The notes below the pieces were generated by a model. It worked only from the letters and a program-made list of their open reading frames with translations. It searched no databases and had not been told where the DNA came from. Of a DNA stretch of 59,997 bases, positions 26,510-35,236 are shown one piece after another. This DNA comes from Rhizobium sp. ASV20 (GTDB taxonomy: Bacteria > Pseudomonadota > Alphaproteobacteria > Rhizobiales > Rhizobiaceae): positions 1 to 59,997 of the forward strand of contig NZ_JAELTU010000027.1 of assembly GCF_016429015.1 (NCBI RefSeq). Reading direction: 5' to 3'. Position 1 is the first letter of the stretch; each line of letters begins with the position of its first letter. The position numbers and the translations under genes were made by a program.

Positions 26510-28606
26510 ATGGCGGCTGGCGTTCAGCTTCTAAAGAACCGTTGGGATGATGCATATGCGGCCGGTCTCGATGAGCCGGGCAAACTGCTGTATCGCTCGA
26601 ATCTGCTCGGTGCAGACAAGCGTATCACCAACTACGGCGGCGGCAACACGTCGGCCAAGGTCATGGAAACCGATCCGCTTTCCGGCGAAAAGGTCAAGGT
26701 GTTGTGGGTCAAGGGCTCCGGCGGCGATGTCGGCACCATCAAGCTCGATGGCTTCGCGACACTCTATCAGGACAAGCTCGATAGCCTGAAGAATATCTAT
26801 CAGGGTGTCGCAGACGAGGATCGCATGGTCGGCTTCCTGCCGCATTGCACCTTCAATCTGAATGCACGCGCCGCTTCCATCGATACGCCGCTGCACGGCT
26901 TCGTGCCATTCGTCCATGTCGATCACATGCATCCCGACGCGATCATCGCCATCGCCGCTGCGAAGAATTCGCGCGAGCTGACACGCGAAATTTTTGGCGA
27001 CGAGATCGGCTGGCTGCCCTGGCGCCGTCCCGGGTTCCAGCTCGGGCTCGACCTTGAAGCCTTCGTTAAGGCGCATCCGAATGCAAAGGGCGTTGTCCTT
27101 GAAAGCCATGGCCTCTTCACCTGGGCCGATGACGCCAAGGCCTGCTACGAGCTGACGCTGGCCATCATCAACAAGGCGATCGAATGGTTCGCCGCCAAGA
27201 CCGAAGGTAAGACGATTTTCGGTGGCGCAGTCGTCGAAAGCCTGCCGCAGGCGGAGCGTCGTGCCATCGCCGCCCGGTTGATGCCTGAGATCCGCGGCCG
27301 CATTGGCAAGGCCGAACGCAAGCTCGGCGATTTCGACGATCAGGATGCCGTGCTCGAATTCGTCAATTCGAAGAGCCTCCGCCCGCTCGGCGCCCTCGGC
27401 ACGAGTTGCCCGGATCACTTCCTGCGCACCAAGATCCGCCCGTTGATCGTCGATTTCGATCCAGCCAAGCCCGATGTCGATGCCGTGATCTCCGGCCTCG
27501 ACAAGGCGCTGGAAGACTACCGCGCAGATTACGCGCGCTATTACAATGATTGCAAGCATGACAACTCACCTGCCATGCGCGATCCGAACCCGGTGATCTT
27601 TCTTGTTCCCGGCGTTGGCATGCTCTCATTTGCGCGCGACAAGGCGACCGCCCGGATCGCCGGGGAGTTCTACGTCAACGCTATCAACGTCATGCGCGGC
27701 TCTTCCACGGTGTCGGAATATCAGGGCCTGCCGGAACAGGAAGCGTTTGATATAGAATATTGGCTACTGGAAGAGGCAAAGCTGCAGCGCATGCCCAAGC
27801 CGAAAAGCCTTGCCGGCCGTGTCGCTTTCGTGACCGGTGGTGCCGGCGGCATTGGCCGCGCTACGGCCGCTCGTCTCGTGAGTGAAGGCGCCTGCGTCGT
27901 TCTGGCTGACATCGACCAGGTGGCACTCGAGGGAACCCAGGCGGATTTTGCAAAAATGTTCGGCGCCGACGCCGTGCGCAGTGTCAAGCTTGATGTGACG
28001 AAGGAAGATGCCGTCATCTCCTCCTTTGCCGAGGCTTGCGTCGAGTTCGGCGGTGTCGATATTCTGGTATCGAATGCCGGGATCGCATCGTCTGCCCCGA
28101 TCGAAAGCACGGAGCTTTCGATGTGGAACCGCAACATGGATATTCTCGCAACCGGCTACTTCCTTGTGTCGCGTGAAGCCTTCCGGCTGTTCCGCCGCCA
28201 GAACCTCGGCGGCAACGTCGTCTTCGTCGCATCGAAGAACGGCCTTGCATCCTCGCCGAATGCCGCCGCCTATTGCACGGCGAAGGCAGCCGAAATCCAT
28301 CTGGCTCGCTGCCTGGCGCTGGAGGGCGCCGAGGCCGGCATCCGGGTGAATACGGTCAATCCAGATGCCGTTCTTCGCGGCTCGAAGATCTGGAACGGCG
28401 AATGGCGCGAGCAGCGCGCCGCTTCCTCGAAGATCGAGGTGGACGAGCTGGAGGAACATTACCGCAAGCGTTCGATGCTGAAGCTGAACGTCCTGCCCGA
28501 GGACATCGCCGAGGCGATCTACTTCCTGGCCTCGGACCTTTCTGCCAAATCGACAGGCAATATCATCAACGTCGACGCCGGCAACGCGCAAAGCTTCACG
28601 CGCTGA
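26510..28606 (+). CDS. rhaD: Bifunctional rhamnulose-1-phosphate aldolase / lactaldehyde (alcohol) dehydrogenase
   Basis: A 698-residue fusion. Residues 1 to about 400 are a class II aldolase/adducin domain with zinc ligands in PFVHVDHMHPDAI and VLESHGLFTW. From about residue 430 a short-chain dehydrogenase follows: FVTGGAGGIGRATAARL for the nucleotide and YCTAKAAEIHLARC for the YxxxK catalytic pair. This is the TIGR02632 arrangement. It cleaves rhamnulose-1-phosphate to DHAP and L-lactaldehyde, and the second domain then acts on lactaldehyde. ATG 26510 is chosen for its GGGAGGATGAC ribosome site; the frame extends 30 codons upstream across the promoter. Confidence 0.92.
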   Translation: MAAGVQLLKNRWDDAYAAGLDEPGKLLYRSNLLGADKRITNYGGGNTSAKVMETDPLSGEKVKVLWVKGSGGDVGTIKLDGFATLYQDKLDSLKNIYQGVADEDRMVGFLPHCTFNLNARAASIDTPLHGFVPFVHVDHMHPDAIIAIAAAKNSRELTREIFGDEIGWLPWRRPGFQLGLDLEAFVKAHPNAKGVVLESHGLFTWADDAKACYELTLAIINKAIEWFAAKTEGKTIFGGAVVESLPQAERRAIAARLMPEIRGRIGKAERKLGDFDDQDAVLEFVNSKSLRPLGALGTSCPDHFLRTKIRPLIVDFDPAKPDVDAVISGLDKALEDYRADYARYYNDCKHDNSPAMRDPNPVIFLVPGVGMLSFARDKATARIAGEFYVNAINVMRGSSTVSEYQGLPEQEAFDIEYWLLEEAKLQRMPKPKSLAGRVAFVTGGAGGIGRATAARLVSEGACVVLADIDQVALEGTQADFAKMFGADAVRSVKLDVTKEDAVISSFAEACVEFGGVDILVSNAGIASSAPIESTELSMWNRNMDILATGYFLVSREAFRLFRRQNLGGNVVFVASKNGLASSPNAAAYCTAKAAEIHLARCLALEGAEAGIRVNTVNPDAVLRGSKIWNGEWREQRAASSKIEVDELEEHYRKRSMLKLNVLPEDIAEAIYFLASDLSAKSTGNIINVDAGNAQSFTR

Positions 28607-28614
28607 TATCAAAC

Positions 28615-28649
28615 GGCCCGCGCCGCAGCTATGCTTGCCGGCGCGGGCC
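28615..28649 (+). terminator. Strong hairpin between rhaD and rhaI
   Basis: Perfect 11-bp stem GGCCCGCGCCG / CGGCGCGGGCC with a 13-nt loop, 8 bp after the rhaD stop and 21 bp before the rhaI start. There is no T-run, so partial termination, RNA processing or stabilisation is likelier than full termination. Confidence 0.65.
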
Positions 28650-28670
28650 TTCATCGTTTGGGAGGAAAGA

Positions 28671-29963
28671 ATGGCCGAGTTTAGAATTGCGCCCGATCTG
28701 GTGGCTGCAGAAAACGACAAGCGCGTCGCTGCGCTGAAATCCGACTATGAGGCGCTCGGCGCCACGCTTGCCCGCCGCGGCGTCGATATCGACGCCGTCA
28801 CCAGGAAAGTCTCCGAGTTCTTCGTTGCCGTTCCGTCCTGGGGCGTCGGCACCGGCGGTACTCGCTTTGCCCGCTTCCCCGGCACAGGCGAACCGCGCGG
28901 CATTTTCGACAAGCTCGACGATTGCGCCGTCATCCAGCAGCTGACCCGTGCTACGCCCAAGGTCTCGCTGCATATTCCCTGGGACAAGGCGGATCCACGC
29001 GAACTCAAGGCCAAAGGCGAGGCGCTCGGCCTTGGCTTCGATGCCATGAACTCCAACACCTTCTCGGATGCACCCGGTCAGTCGCATTCCTACAAATTCG
29101 GCTCGCTCAGCCACGTCGATACAGCGACCCGCGCCCAGGCCGTCGAGCACAACATCGAATGCATCGAGATCGGCAAGGCGATCGGCTCCAAGGCGCTGAC
29201 TGTATGGGTCGGCGACGGCTCGAACTTCCCCGGCCAGACCAATTTCACCAAGGCGTTCGAGCGCTATCTTGCCGCGATGGCAGACATCTACAAGGCGCTG
29301 CCCGATGACTGGAGACTGTTCTCCGAGCACAAGATGTACGAGCCGGCCTTCTATTCGACGGTTGTTCAGGATTGGGGTACCAATTACCTGATCGCGCAGA
29401 CGCTCGGCCCCAAGGCGCATTGCCTGGTCGACCTCGGCCATCACGCTCCGAACACCAATATCGAGATGATCGTGGCGCGGCTCATCCAGTTCGGCAAGCT
29501 CGGCGGGTTCCATTTCAACGACTCGAAATATGGCGACGACGATCTCGATGCCGGTGCGATCGAGCCCTATCGCCTTTTCCTCGTCTTCAACGAACTGGTC
29601 GATGCCGAGCGGCGCGGGGTCAACGACTTCAATCCGGCGCATATGATCGACCAGTCGCATAATGTCACGGACCCGATCGAAAGCCTGATCTCCAGCGCCA
29701 ACGAAATCCGCCGTGCCTATGCGCAGGCGCTGATCGTCGATCGCAATGCACTCGGCGAATATCAGGATGCCAATGACGCGCTGATGGCCTCGGAAACGCT
29801 GAAGCGGGCCTATCGCGCCGATGTCGAGCCTATCCTTGCCGAAGCACGCCGCCGGGCCGGTGGTGCCATCGATCCGGTTGCGACCTATCGCGCGAGCGGC
29901 TATCGCGGCAAGGTCGCCGCCGAACGCCCGGCATCCGTGGCCGGCGGCGGCGGGATCATCTAA
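28671..29963 (+). CDS. rhaI: L-rhamnose isomerase (rhizobial type)
   Basis: A 430-residue TIM-barrel isomerase converting L-rhamnose to L-rhamnulose (TIGR02629-like). Metal-ligand regions are DWRLFSEHKMYEPAFY, CLVDLGHHAPNTNIE and GGFHFNDSKYGDDDLDAG. ATG 28671 follows GGGAGGAAAGA; an in-frame ATG at 28635 lies inside the hairpin and is rejected. It completes the phosphorylated rhamnose pathway with RhaK and RhaD. A hairpin at 29971 follows. Confidence 0.92.
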   Translation: MAEFRIAPDLVAAENDKRVAALKSDYEALGATLARRGVDIDAVTRKVSEFFVAVPSWGVGTGGTRFARFPGTGEPRGIFDKLDDCAVIQQLTRATPKVSLHIPWDKADPRELKAKGEALGLGFDAMNSNTFSDAPGQSHSYKFGSLSHVDTATRAQAVEHNIECIEIGKAIGSKALTVWVGDGSNFPGQTNFTKAFERYLAAMADIYKALPDDWRLFSEHKMYEPAFYSTVVQDWGTNYLIAQTLGPKAHCLVDLGHHAPNTNIEMIVARLIQFGKLGGFHFNDSKYGDDDLDAGAIEPYRLFLVFNELVDAERRGVNDFNPAHMIDQSHNVTDPIESLISSANEIRRAYAQALIVDRNALGEYQDANDALMASETLKRAYRADVEPILAEARRRAGGAIDPVATYRASGYRGKVAAERPASVAGGGGII

Positions 29964-30339
29964 GCAACTAGGGTGTCGGCAGATATCGCTGCTGACACCC
30001 CTTGGCCGCTGATCGGTCTTGATCGTTTATGCTCAAGCGGCCGGCCCGTCGTCACGCGGCTAATGGTTCGGGTTCGCTTTTCATACGATGCCTTATGGAC
30101 CTGGCTGCAACGAAATCTGTATGTTTGTCATGTTTATCTGGCAGCTTCACGTTGGATTTCCGGCTTCCCTCCCGGCCATACTCGGCGAAGCCTGTTTTCT
30201 AGGCTTGCGCATGCTGGTCACTCACTTTCGAGTGGTTCGGCAATGAGAATTGAGTATTGTCGCTCGCACCGGCTCGCCGTGATTTGACGGCAGGGCTGTC
30301 TTCAAAGATTGAGCCTGTGTTGATAGGTGAGGAAAGACA
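29964..30339. other. Intergenic region rhaI to HpaI-type aldolase
   Basis: 376 bp. It begins with the rhaI hairpin. The remainder should contain the promoter of the aldolase gene, but I find no clear -35/-10 pair or symmetric operator, and no supported reading frame. Confidence 0.35.
29971..30000 (+). terminator. Hairpin at the end of rhaDI
   Basis: GGGTGTCGGCAG pairs with CTGCTGACACCC (12 positions, one G.T) across a 6-nt loop, 7 bp after the rhaI stop. No long T-run follows. Confidence 0.55.
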
Positions 30340-31131
30340 ATGACGACTGATATTAGCGGTTTTGCCGGACGCCTGAAGCGCCGCGAGAATGGCGGCATGA
30401 TCTCCGGCTGGGTTGGCGTACCCGACCCGATGCTCGTCAATCATCTGGCGCAGGAAGACTTCGATACCGTCGTGCTGGATATGCAACATGGCATGTGGGA
30501 CATGACGTCGGCCGCCAACGGCATTGCCTATGTGCGCCTGGCCGGCAAGCCGGCCATTGCGCGTATTCCCGTCGGCGATTTTGCCTCCGCCTCCAGGCTT
30601 CTTGATGCCGGAGCCTCCGCCATCATCGCCCCGATGATCAACTCCGCCGATGACGCGCGCGCGCTGGTAAAGGCGACGAAATATCCACCACTCGGCGAGC
30701 GCAGCTGGGGTCCGTCGCTGGCGCTCAATCACTTCGGTCTCCCTGCGGAAGACTATCTGCAGACCGCCAACAGCCTGACCGTCACCATCGCCATGGTGGA
30801 GACGCGGACTGCCCTCGACGCGATTGATGAAATCCTAGCGGTTGACGGTATCGACGGCATCTTCGTCGGCCCGTCCGATCTTTCCATCGCGCTTTCGAAC
30901 GGCGCTCGGCTCGCGCCTGACAGCGCCGCAATCGATCAGGCGCTTGCAACCGCGCTTGCGCGCTGCCGTGCCCACGGCAAGGTGATTTGTGCCTTCGGCG
31001 GCGACGGTACTCGCGCGGGCGAATATCTGAAGCTCGGCCTCGATCTGGTCATCGCTGGCACGGAAACGGCGCAGCTAAGGGCCGGTGCACGCACGGCCAT
31101 TCAGGCTGCGCGCAAGATCGCTGAAGTATAA
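30340..31131 (+). CDS. HpcH/HpaI-family aldolase (2-keto-3-deoxy-sugar-acid type)
   Basis: A 263-residue class II pyruvate aldolase. Conserved features are SGWVGVPDPMLVNHLAQEDF, VVLDMQHG, IARIPVG, IAPMINSADDAR, the metal-binding MVETRTALDAID, and the pyruvate-binding FVGPSDLSIAL. Relatives cleave 2-keto-3-deoxy-L-rhamnonate, 4-hydroxy-2-oxoheptanedioate or similar compounds to pyruvate and an aldehyde. It is next to the rhamnose locus but that pathway does not need it, so the substrate is open. It appears monocistronic, with a hairpin after it. Confidence 0.85.
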   Translation: MTTDISGFAGRLKRRENGGMISGWVGVPDPMLVNHLAQEDFDTVVLDMQHGMWDMTSAANGIAYVRLAGKPAIARIPVGDFASASRLLDAGASAIIAPMINSADDARALVKATKYPPLGERSWGPSLALNHFGLPAEDYLQTANSLTVTIAMVETRTALDAIDEILAVDGIDGIFVGPSDLSIALSNGARLAPDSAAIDQALATALARCRAHGKVICAFGGDGTRAGEYLKLGLDLVIAGTETAQLRAGARTAIQAARKIAEV

Positions 31132-31150
31132 TCGGTTCAGCTTACGAGGA

Positions 31151-31180
31151 GGCATGTCTGGAAGAGGCTCCAGGCATGCC
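31151..31180 (+). terminator. Hairpin after the HpaI-type aldolase gene
   Basis: GGCATGTCTGG pairs with CCAGGCATGCC (11 bp, one G.U) about an 8-nt loop, 19 bp after the stop codon. A T-run is lacking. Confidence 0.5.
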
Positions 31181-31281
31181 GATGCGTGACCTCGTGTCTT
31201 GTCAGCACATTCGGATCGGCTGTTCTCAAGAGAGCGCAAGATCTGAAGGTTAGACAGGTTGCGTGGCGGCGTTATGCGCCC

Positions 31282-31428
31282 TCACTTCACCAGTCTTACC
31301 CAGCAGGGATTATAGTCTGCATCGCCACAGTCGCCACGTGCTTTCGCCGGCGTGATCGTGTTCTGTGTTGCGATCAGTACTAGTGCAAAGGCGATAACGG
31401 TCAATACAGTCTTGGTGTACTTGTCCAT
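31282..31428 (-). CDS. 48-residue predicted secreted peptide with two cysteines
   Basis: ATG 31426-31428 is preceded by a run of six G (GGGGGGAATTC) that serves as ribosome site. The peptide opens MDKYTKTVLTVIAFALVLIA, a positively charged then hydrophobic signal segment, continues QNTITPAKARGDCGDAD, with likely cleavage near AKA, and ends YNPCWVRLVK. The mature piece would be about 18 residues with two Cys, able to form one disulphide. Peptides of this design recur as hypothetical proteins in rhizobia, as far as I recall. The function is unknown. Confidence 0.6.
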   Translation of the reverse strand: MDKYTKTVLTVIAFALVLIATQNTITPAKARGDCGDADYNPCWVRLVK

Positions 31429-31650
31429 GAATTCCCCCCATTGATAGAATAAGTAACGAGGCGCACCTTAAAATTGCTTTTCTGAATGCTGTCTGAATAT
31501 TCGTGCTCAAGGTTGCAATCCTGATCCGGCATAACTGGTGTCGGGGCGGCGTGTAGTAAGCACCGACCTCTCCCGTTCCGCCTGCAGCCCGTGCTTGCAT
31601 CGTCGCGTGGCTGCGGGCATTCTCGGGTCGATATTGCGGAGCGGAATGAT

Positions 31651-32721
31651 TTGTCGAAGGTGCATGGACTGGCAGCGGGGCGAAGTGTGCGGCGCGAGGC
31701 AGGCCAGCGCGTCACTTTGCGCACCGTCGCGACTGCTTTGGGTCTTTCGGTCACGACAGTCAGCCGAGCCCTGAAGGAAGGCCCCGAGGTCAACAAGGAA
31801 ACGATCGAGCTGGTCAAACGCGTTGCCGGCGAGCTGGGTTATCGCCCCAACCTCGGCGGCATCAACCTTCGCACCGGCAAAACCCACGCCATCGGCATCG
31901 TGCTGCCGTTCGGTCGCGAAGGCGAGATGAATATCGTCGTCGCCTCGCTGATCGAAGGCGCCTCGCGCTACATGAAAGCCAGGGGTTATCGCACCACCGT
32001 CGTACCGCAACCGCAGGCGGACGATCCCTTGGCGGGGGTGCGCGATATCGTCGAGGAAGGCTCGGTCGACGGCATTATCATCACGCATACGACCCCGCAG
32101 GACGATCGCGTCAAATACCTGCTCGAGGTTGGCATGCCCTTTGTCACCTTCGGCCGCACGGAGCTCTTGAGTGCGCATCCGAGCGTCGATCTCGATCATG
32201 AAGTGATCGGCGCTGAAGCTGCGGGGTTGCTTTTGGATGCCGGCCATCGCCGGCCGTTACTGATAGCGCCAAGCAGCCAGTTCACCTACAGCCTGCAGTT
32301 CACGCGGGGTTGGCACAAGGCCTTTGCCGAGCGCCGTCTTATTGCCTCCGATGATCTCATCCACTGCAGCGCAACAACGCCTGATAACGGCCGCGAGATG
32401 GCAAAGCATGTGATCGCGACCAATCCGGAGGCAACTGCGGCATTCGTGGCAAGCGAGGAGGCGGCTCTTGGCTTCCTTGCAGGCCTGCGCGACGCCGGGC
32501 GGCAAGCCGGCAGGGATTTCGCCTTGGTTACCTATGGCGGCACCACGTTGCCCGATTTCTTCAACCCGCCGCTGAGCAGCTTCTACTACTCCAATCATGC
32601 AATCGGCGAGCGATTGGCCACTTTCCTGCATCGTGCGATTGCCGGCGAAGATCCCGCCGGTTTGCGCGAGGTGGTTCGTGCCACCTTCGTAGACCATCAG
32701 AGCCAGATCCTTCGCGCCTGA
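31651..32721 (+). CDS. LacI-family transcriptional regulator
   Basis: A 356-residue LacI/GalR regulator. The helix-turn-helix is VTLRTVATALGLSVTTVSRA, followed by the hinge GYRPNLGGINLRTGKTHAIG and a periplasmic-binding-like sensor domain (VDGIIITHTTPQDD, DHEVIGAEAAGLLLDAGHRR, FALVTYGG). The start is uncertain. TTG 31651 has GGAG 9 bp upstream and is preferred; GTG codons at 31660 and 31591 are alternatives, and no ATG fits. It lies upstream of, and in line with, the isomerase/dehydrogenase/CUT1 operon, and two matching palindromes lie between them. Confidence 0.85.
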   Translation: MSKVHGLAAGRSVRREAGQRVTLRTVATALGLSVTTVSRALKEGPEVNKETIELVKRVAGELGYRPNLGGINLRTGKTHAIGIVLPFGREGEMNIVVASLIEGASRYMKARGYRTTVVPQPQADDPLAGVRDIVEEGSVDGIIITHTTPQDDRVKYLLEVGMPFVTFGRTELLSAHPSVDLDHEVIGAEAAGLLLDAGHRRPLLIAPSSQFTYSLQFTRGWHKAFAERRLIASDDLIHCSATTPDNGREMAKHVIATNPEATAAFVASEEAALGFLAGLRDAGRQAGRDFALVTYGGTTLPDFFNPPLSSFYYSNHAIGERLATFLHRAIAGEDPAGLREVVRATFVDHQSQILRA

Positions 32722-32766
32722 ATGTTTAGGTGGCTCGCCACATGAACATGCACGGCGAAATAATTC

Positions 32767-32776
32767 GTAACGTTAC
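32767..32776. promoter_or_regulatory. LacI-type operator O1
   Basis: GTAACGTTAC is a perfect palindrome with the central CG typical of LacI-family sites, in the context TTCGTAACGTTACAAA. An identical core lies 88 bp further on, so the pair could be bridged by a tetramer. Confidence 0.65.
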
Positions 32777-32827
32777 AAATTTTGGACTTTCGTGAATATC
32801 CTACCTCATTACCCAGAAAATAGACGA

Positions 32828-32865
32828 TTGACAGCCTTTCGTTTTCGATAAATCGTAACGTTACG
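32828..32865 (+). promoter_or_regulatory. Promoter -35 with overlapping LacI-type operator O2
   Basis: TTGACA (32828-32833) is followed by the 12-bp perfect palindrome CGTAACGTTACG (32854-32865), which covers the expected -10 region (17-bp spacing reaches AATCGT). A repressor bound there would block polymerase. The first gene starts at 32965. Confidence 0.6.
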
Positions 32866-32964
32866 GATCGTCGATTTCGAGCTCGGACGCTTGTCGACGA
32901 GGCCATTGGAGCGCGTGCGGAATCTATGCCGCAGGGCAGGCTCCGTATTCCCGAGGAGGATGAC

Positions 32965-33894
32965 GTGAGTAGCGGTTCGCTTTTTTTCGGATCACCAATT
33001 TGGACCTTCAACTGGAACCCGCCTTATCACGAACCGCTGCGGCGGCTCGCGCGCACCGGCTGCAAGGGTTTCGAGCTTACCGCATGGTCGGTGGACATGC
33101 TGAGCTACTACACGCCGCAAACCATTCGTGAGCTAAAGGCGATCGCGGAGGGTGAGGGCTTGGTGCTCACCAACTTCTTCTTCAATCTGCCATTCAGCCG
33201 TGCCGCGAACGCCACCGTGTCGACCGTCGATCTCGACGGCTACAGGCGTGGAATTGATGTCGCAGCCGCAATCGGCACGCCCATCGTTACCAGCATGACG
33301 CCCTATCCGTTTCAGTCCGAGGTCAAGCCGATCCTGCAGCGCCCGATCTCGCAGGAATGGGGTGCGGCCGTCGAGCCGCAATGGGACTGGACGGGTGAAT
33401 ATGATGCAGTGGTAGAAGGGTTCGCCCGGGCTTGCGAGATCGCGGCGACAGCCGGCCTGAAGGTTGCGATCGAGCCGCATCCCTATCGCTGGGTCAGTTC
33501 CGGCCAGGCCATGTTGCGCCTGATCGAGCGCACAGGCGCTCCCAACCTCGGTCTGAATTTCGATCCGAGCCATCTCTTCCCGGCCGGCGACATGCCGCAT
33601 TATGTCGTCCTGGCGCTCGGTAACCGCATCTTCAACACGCATTTTTCCGACAATGAAGGCCATACGAACGCCCACTGGCGACCGGGGCGCGGCAAGATCG
33701 ATTGGAAGGCGATCTTCGCGGCACTTAAGGCCATCGGCTATTCCGGCCCTATCACGCTGGAGCTGGAGGATGCGCCCGGAGCATCGCATTGGACCCACTT
33801 CCGCGAAGCGACGCCTGAATTCGACGACGAGATGCGGCGCGGTATGGACTATCTGCGCGCCGCTGCCGCCGAACTTGATATCACCATTTCGTAA
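32965..33894 (+). CDS. Sugar phosphate isomerase/epimerase-like TIM-barrel protein
   Basis: A 309-residue xylose-isomerase-like barrel protein. Metal-site regions are VAIEPHPYRWV, LGLNFDPSHLF, FNTHFSDNEGHTN and ITLELED. Start GTG 32965 has GAGGAGGA upstream at a good distance; an in-frame ATG at 32926 has no ribosome site. In the E. coli ycj locus the equivalent position is held by YcjR, a 3-keto-glucoside 4-epimerase, which is one possible role. The dehydrogenase follows after 12 bp. Confidence 0.83.
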   Translation: MSSGSLFFGSPIWTFNWNPPYHEPLRRLARTGCKGFELTAWSVDMLSYYTPQTIRELKAIAEGEGLVLTNFFFNLPFSRAANATVSTVDLDGYRRGIDVAAAIGTPIVTSMTPYPFQSEVKPILQRPISQEWGAAVEPQWDWTGEYDAVVEGFARACEIAATAGLKVAIEPHPYRWVSSGQAMLRLIERTGAPNLGLNFDPSHLFPAGDMPHYVVLALGNRIFNTHFSDNEGHTNAHWRPGRGKIDWKAIFAALKAIGYSGPITLELEDAPGASHWTHFREATPEFDDEMRRGMDYLRAAAAELDITIS

Positions 33895-33906
33895 GAGGCA
33901 ATTCCT

Positions 33907-35028
33907 ATGAGCAATGAGCCCATGAAAGTCGGCATCGTCGGCGCCGGCAATATCAGCGCCACCTATGTCGCAACCCTGCATATGTTCGACTTCATCCGCG
34001 TAAAGTCGGTCTGCGATCTCTATGATGCCGCGGCGCGGAAGCTCGCGGAACAGTTCGGCGTCCAGGCCGTTGCGCTCGATGCGATGCTGTCCGACCCGGA
34101 AATCGGCCTTATCATCAATCTGACGACGCCGGTCTCGCATTATGCCATCAGCAAGAAGGCGTTGCAGGCGGGCAAGCATGTCTACTCGGAAAAGCCGCTT
34201 GGCGTGTCGATGGCCGAGGCCGAAGAGCTGATGGCGATCGCACGTGCGGGAGACCTGCGGCTTGGCTGCGCTCCCGATACCTTCCTCGGCGGCGGCCACC
34301 AGCTTACGCGCCGCCTGCTGGATGAAGGACGCATCGGGAAAACCATTTCCGCAACGGCCATGCTGCTGCTTCCCGGCCATGAGCACTGGCACCCCAACCC
34401 AGCCTTCTTCTATGGTCGCGGCGGCGGACCTATGCTCGATGTCGGTCCCTATTACATTACGAACCTCATCGCGCTGCTTGGTCCTGTGCGCGAGGTGTTC
34501 GGCACGGCAAAGATAACCCGCATCGAGCGCACGGTGAAAACCGACCCGCGTCGCGGCGAGGTGATCAAGGTTCTGGTGCCGACGCATCTGACTGGCGTCA
34601 TGGAGTTTCACAGCGGTGCGACAGTCACGATTGCCACAAGCTTCGACGTCATCAGGCACAAGCACAACCAGATCGAGCTATATGGTTCGGAAGGCTCCAT
34701 GGTGGCGCCGGATCCGAACAACTTCACCGGCAAGGTGGAAATCTACCATGACGGCGATGACGCATGGCGCGATATTCCCGTCGATCACCCCTACACTGAA
34801 GGCGTACCTGGTCATCTCGGACTGCGCGGATTGGGCGCGGCAGAGATGGTGGATTCCCTTCGGTCGGGTCGACCGCACCGGGTATCGTCCGAGCTTGCAT
34901 TCCACGCACTCGAGGTGATGACCGCTTTTGAGCGATCTGCCCAATCTCGTGGCGTGGTTGCAATTCATAGCAGTTGCGGCCGTCCCGATCCGATAGCGCG
35001 CACAATTAATGAGGGACGTTTCTCATAG
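33907..35028 (+). CDS. Gfo/Idh/MocA family oxidoreductase
   Basis: A 373-residue dehydrogenase. The nucleotide-binding loop is KVGIVGAGNISATYVATL, the catalytic lysine is in YSEKPLGVS near residue 98, and GGGPMLDVGPYYITNLIALL carries the active-site Asp with Tyr in place of the more common His. The C-terminal part includes YTEGVPGHLGLRGLGAAEM. It is probably a glycoside or sugar dehydrogenase (compare ThuB and YcjS, both served by CUT1 importers). A 208-bp gap to the binding-protein gene may hold a second promoter or an attenuator. Confidence 0.85.
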   Translation: MSNEPMKVGIVGAGNISATYVATLHMFDFIRVKSVCDLYDAAARKLAEQFGVQAVALDAMLSDPEIGLIINLTTPVSHYAISKKALQAGKHVYSEKPLGVSMAEAEELMAIARAGDLRLGCAPDTFLGGGHQLTRRLLDEGRIGKTISATAMLLLPGHEHWHPNPAFFYGRGGGPMLDVGPYYITNLIALLGPVREVFGTAKITRIERTVKTDPRRGEVIKVLVPTHLTGVMEFHSGATVTIATSFDVIRHKHNQIELYGSEGSMVAPDPNNFTGKVEIYHDGDDAWRDIPVDHPYTEGVPGHLGLRGLGAAEMVDSLRSGRPHRVSSELAFHALEVMTAFERSAQSRGVVAIHSSCGRPDPIARTINEGRFS

Positions 35029-35052
35029 GCTGCGCTATAGGTTGGGAAAATG

Positions 35053-35068
35053 CAGTCCTTTCGGACTG
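35053..35068 (+). other. Small hairpin in the leader before the sugar-binding-protein gene
   Basis: CAGTCC-TTTC-GGACTG, a perfect 6-bp stem with a tetraloop, 24 bp after the dehydrogenase stop in the 208-bp gap. It could be a processing or pausing stem; its strength is modest. Confidence 0.35.
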
Positions 35069-35236
35069 TGGGCTTGACGAAGTGGCAGTGGCTGAGGAAC
35101 CATTGCTCGCTTGCTGCAGGGAACGGAGGCTCTGTTGCATCGCTTTGGAGGATCGTGAATTTCGGCATCCGATGTCTGGAGACGGCGGCGGCTGAACAAA
35201 GGCGTTTGGAGAACGCCGTCAAAGGAGGAGGAACGA

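Noticed and set aside
31310..31600. A 96-codon minus-strand frame overlapping the 48-residue secreted peptide
   Set aside because: It is in another frame, lacks a signal or family features, and the shorter frame has the G-rich ribosome site and signal peptide.
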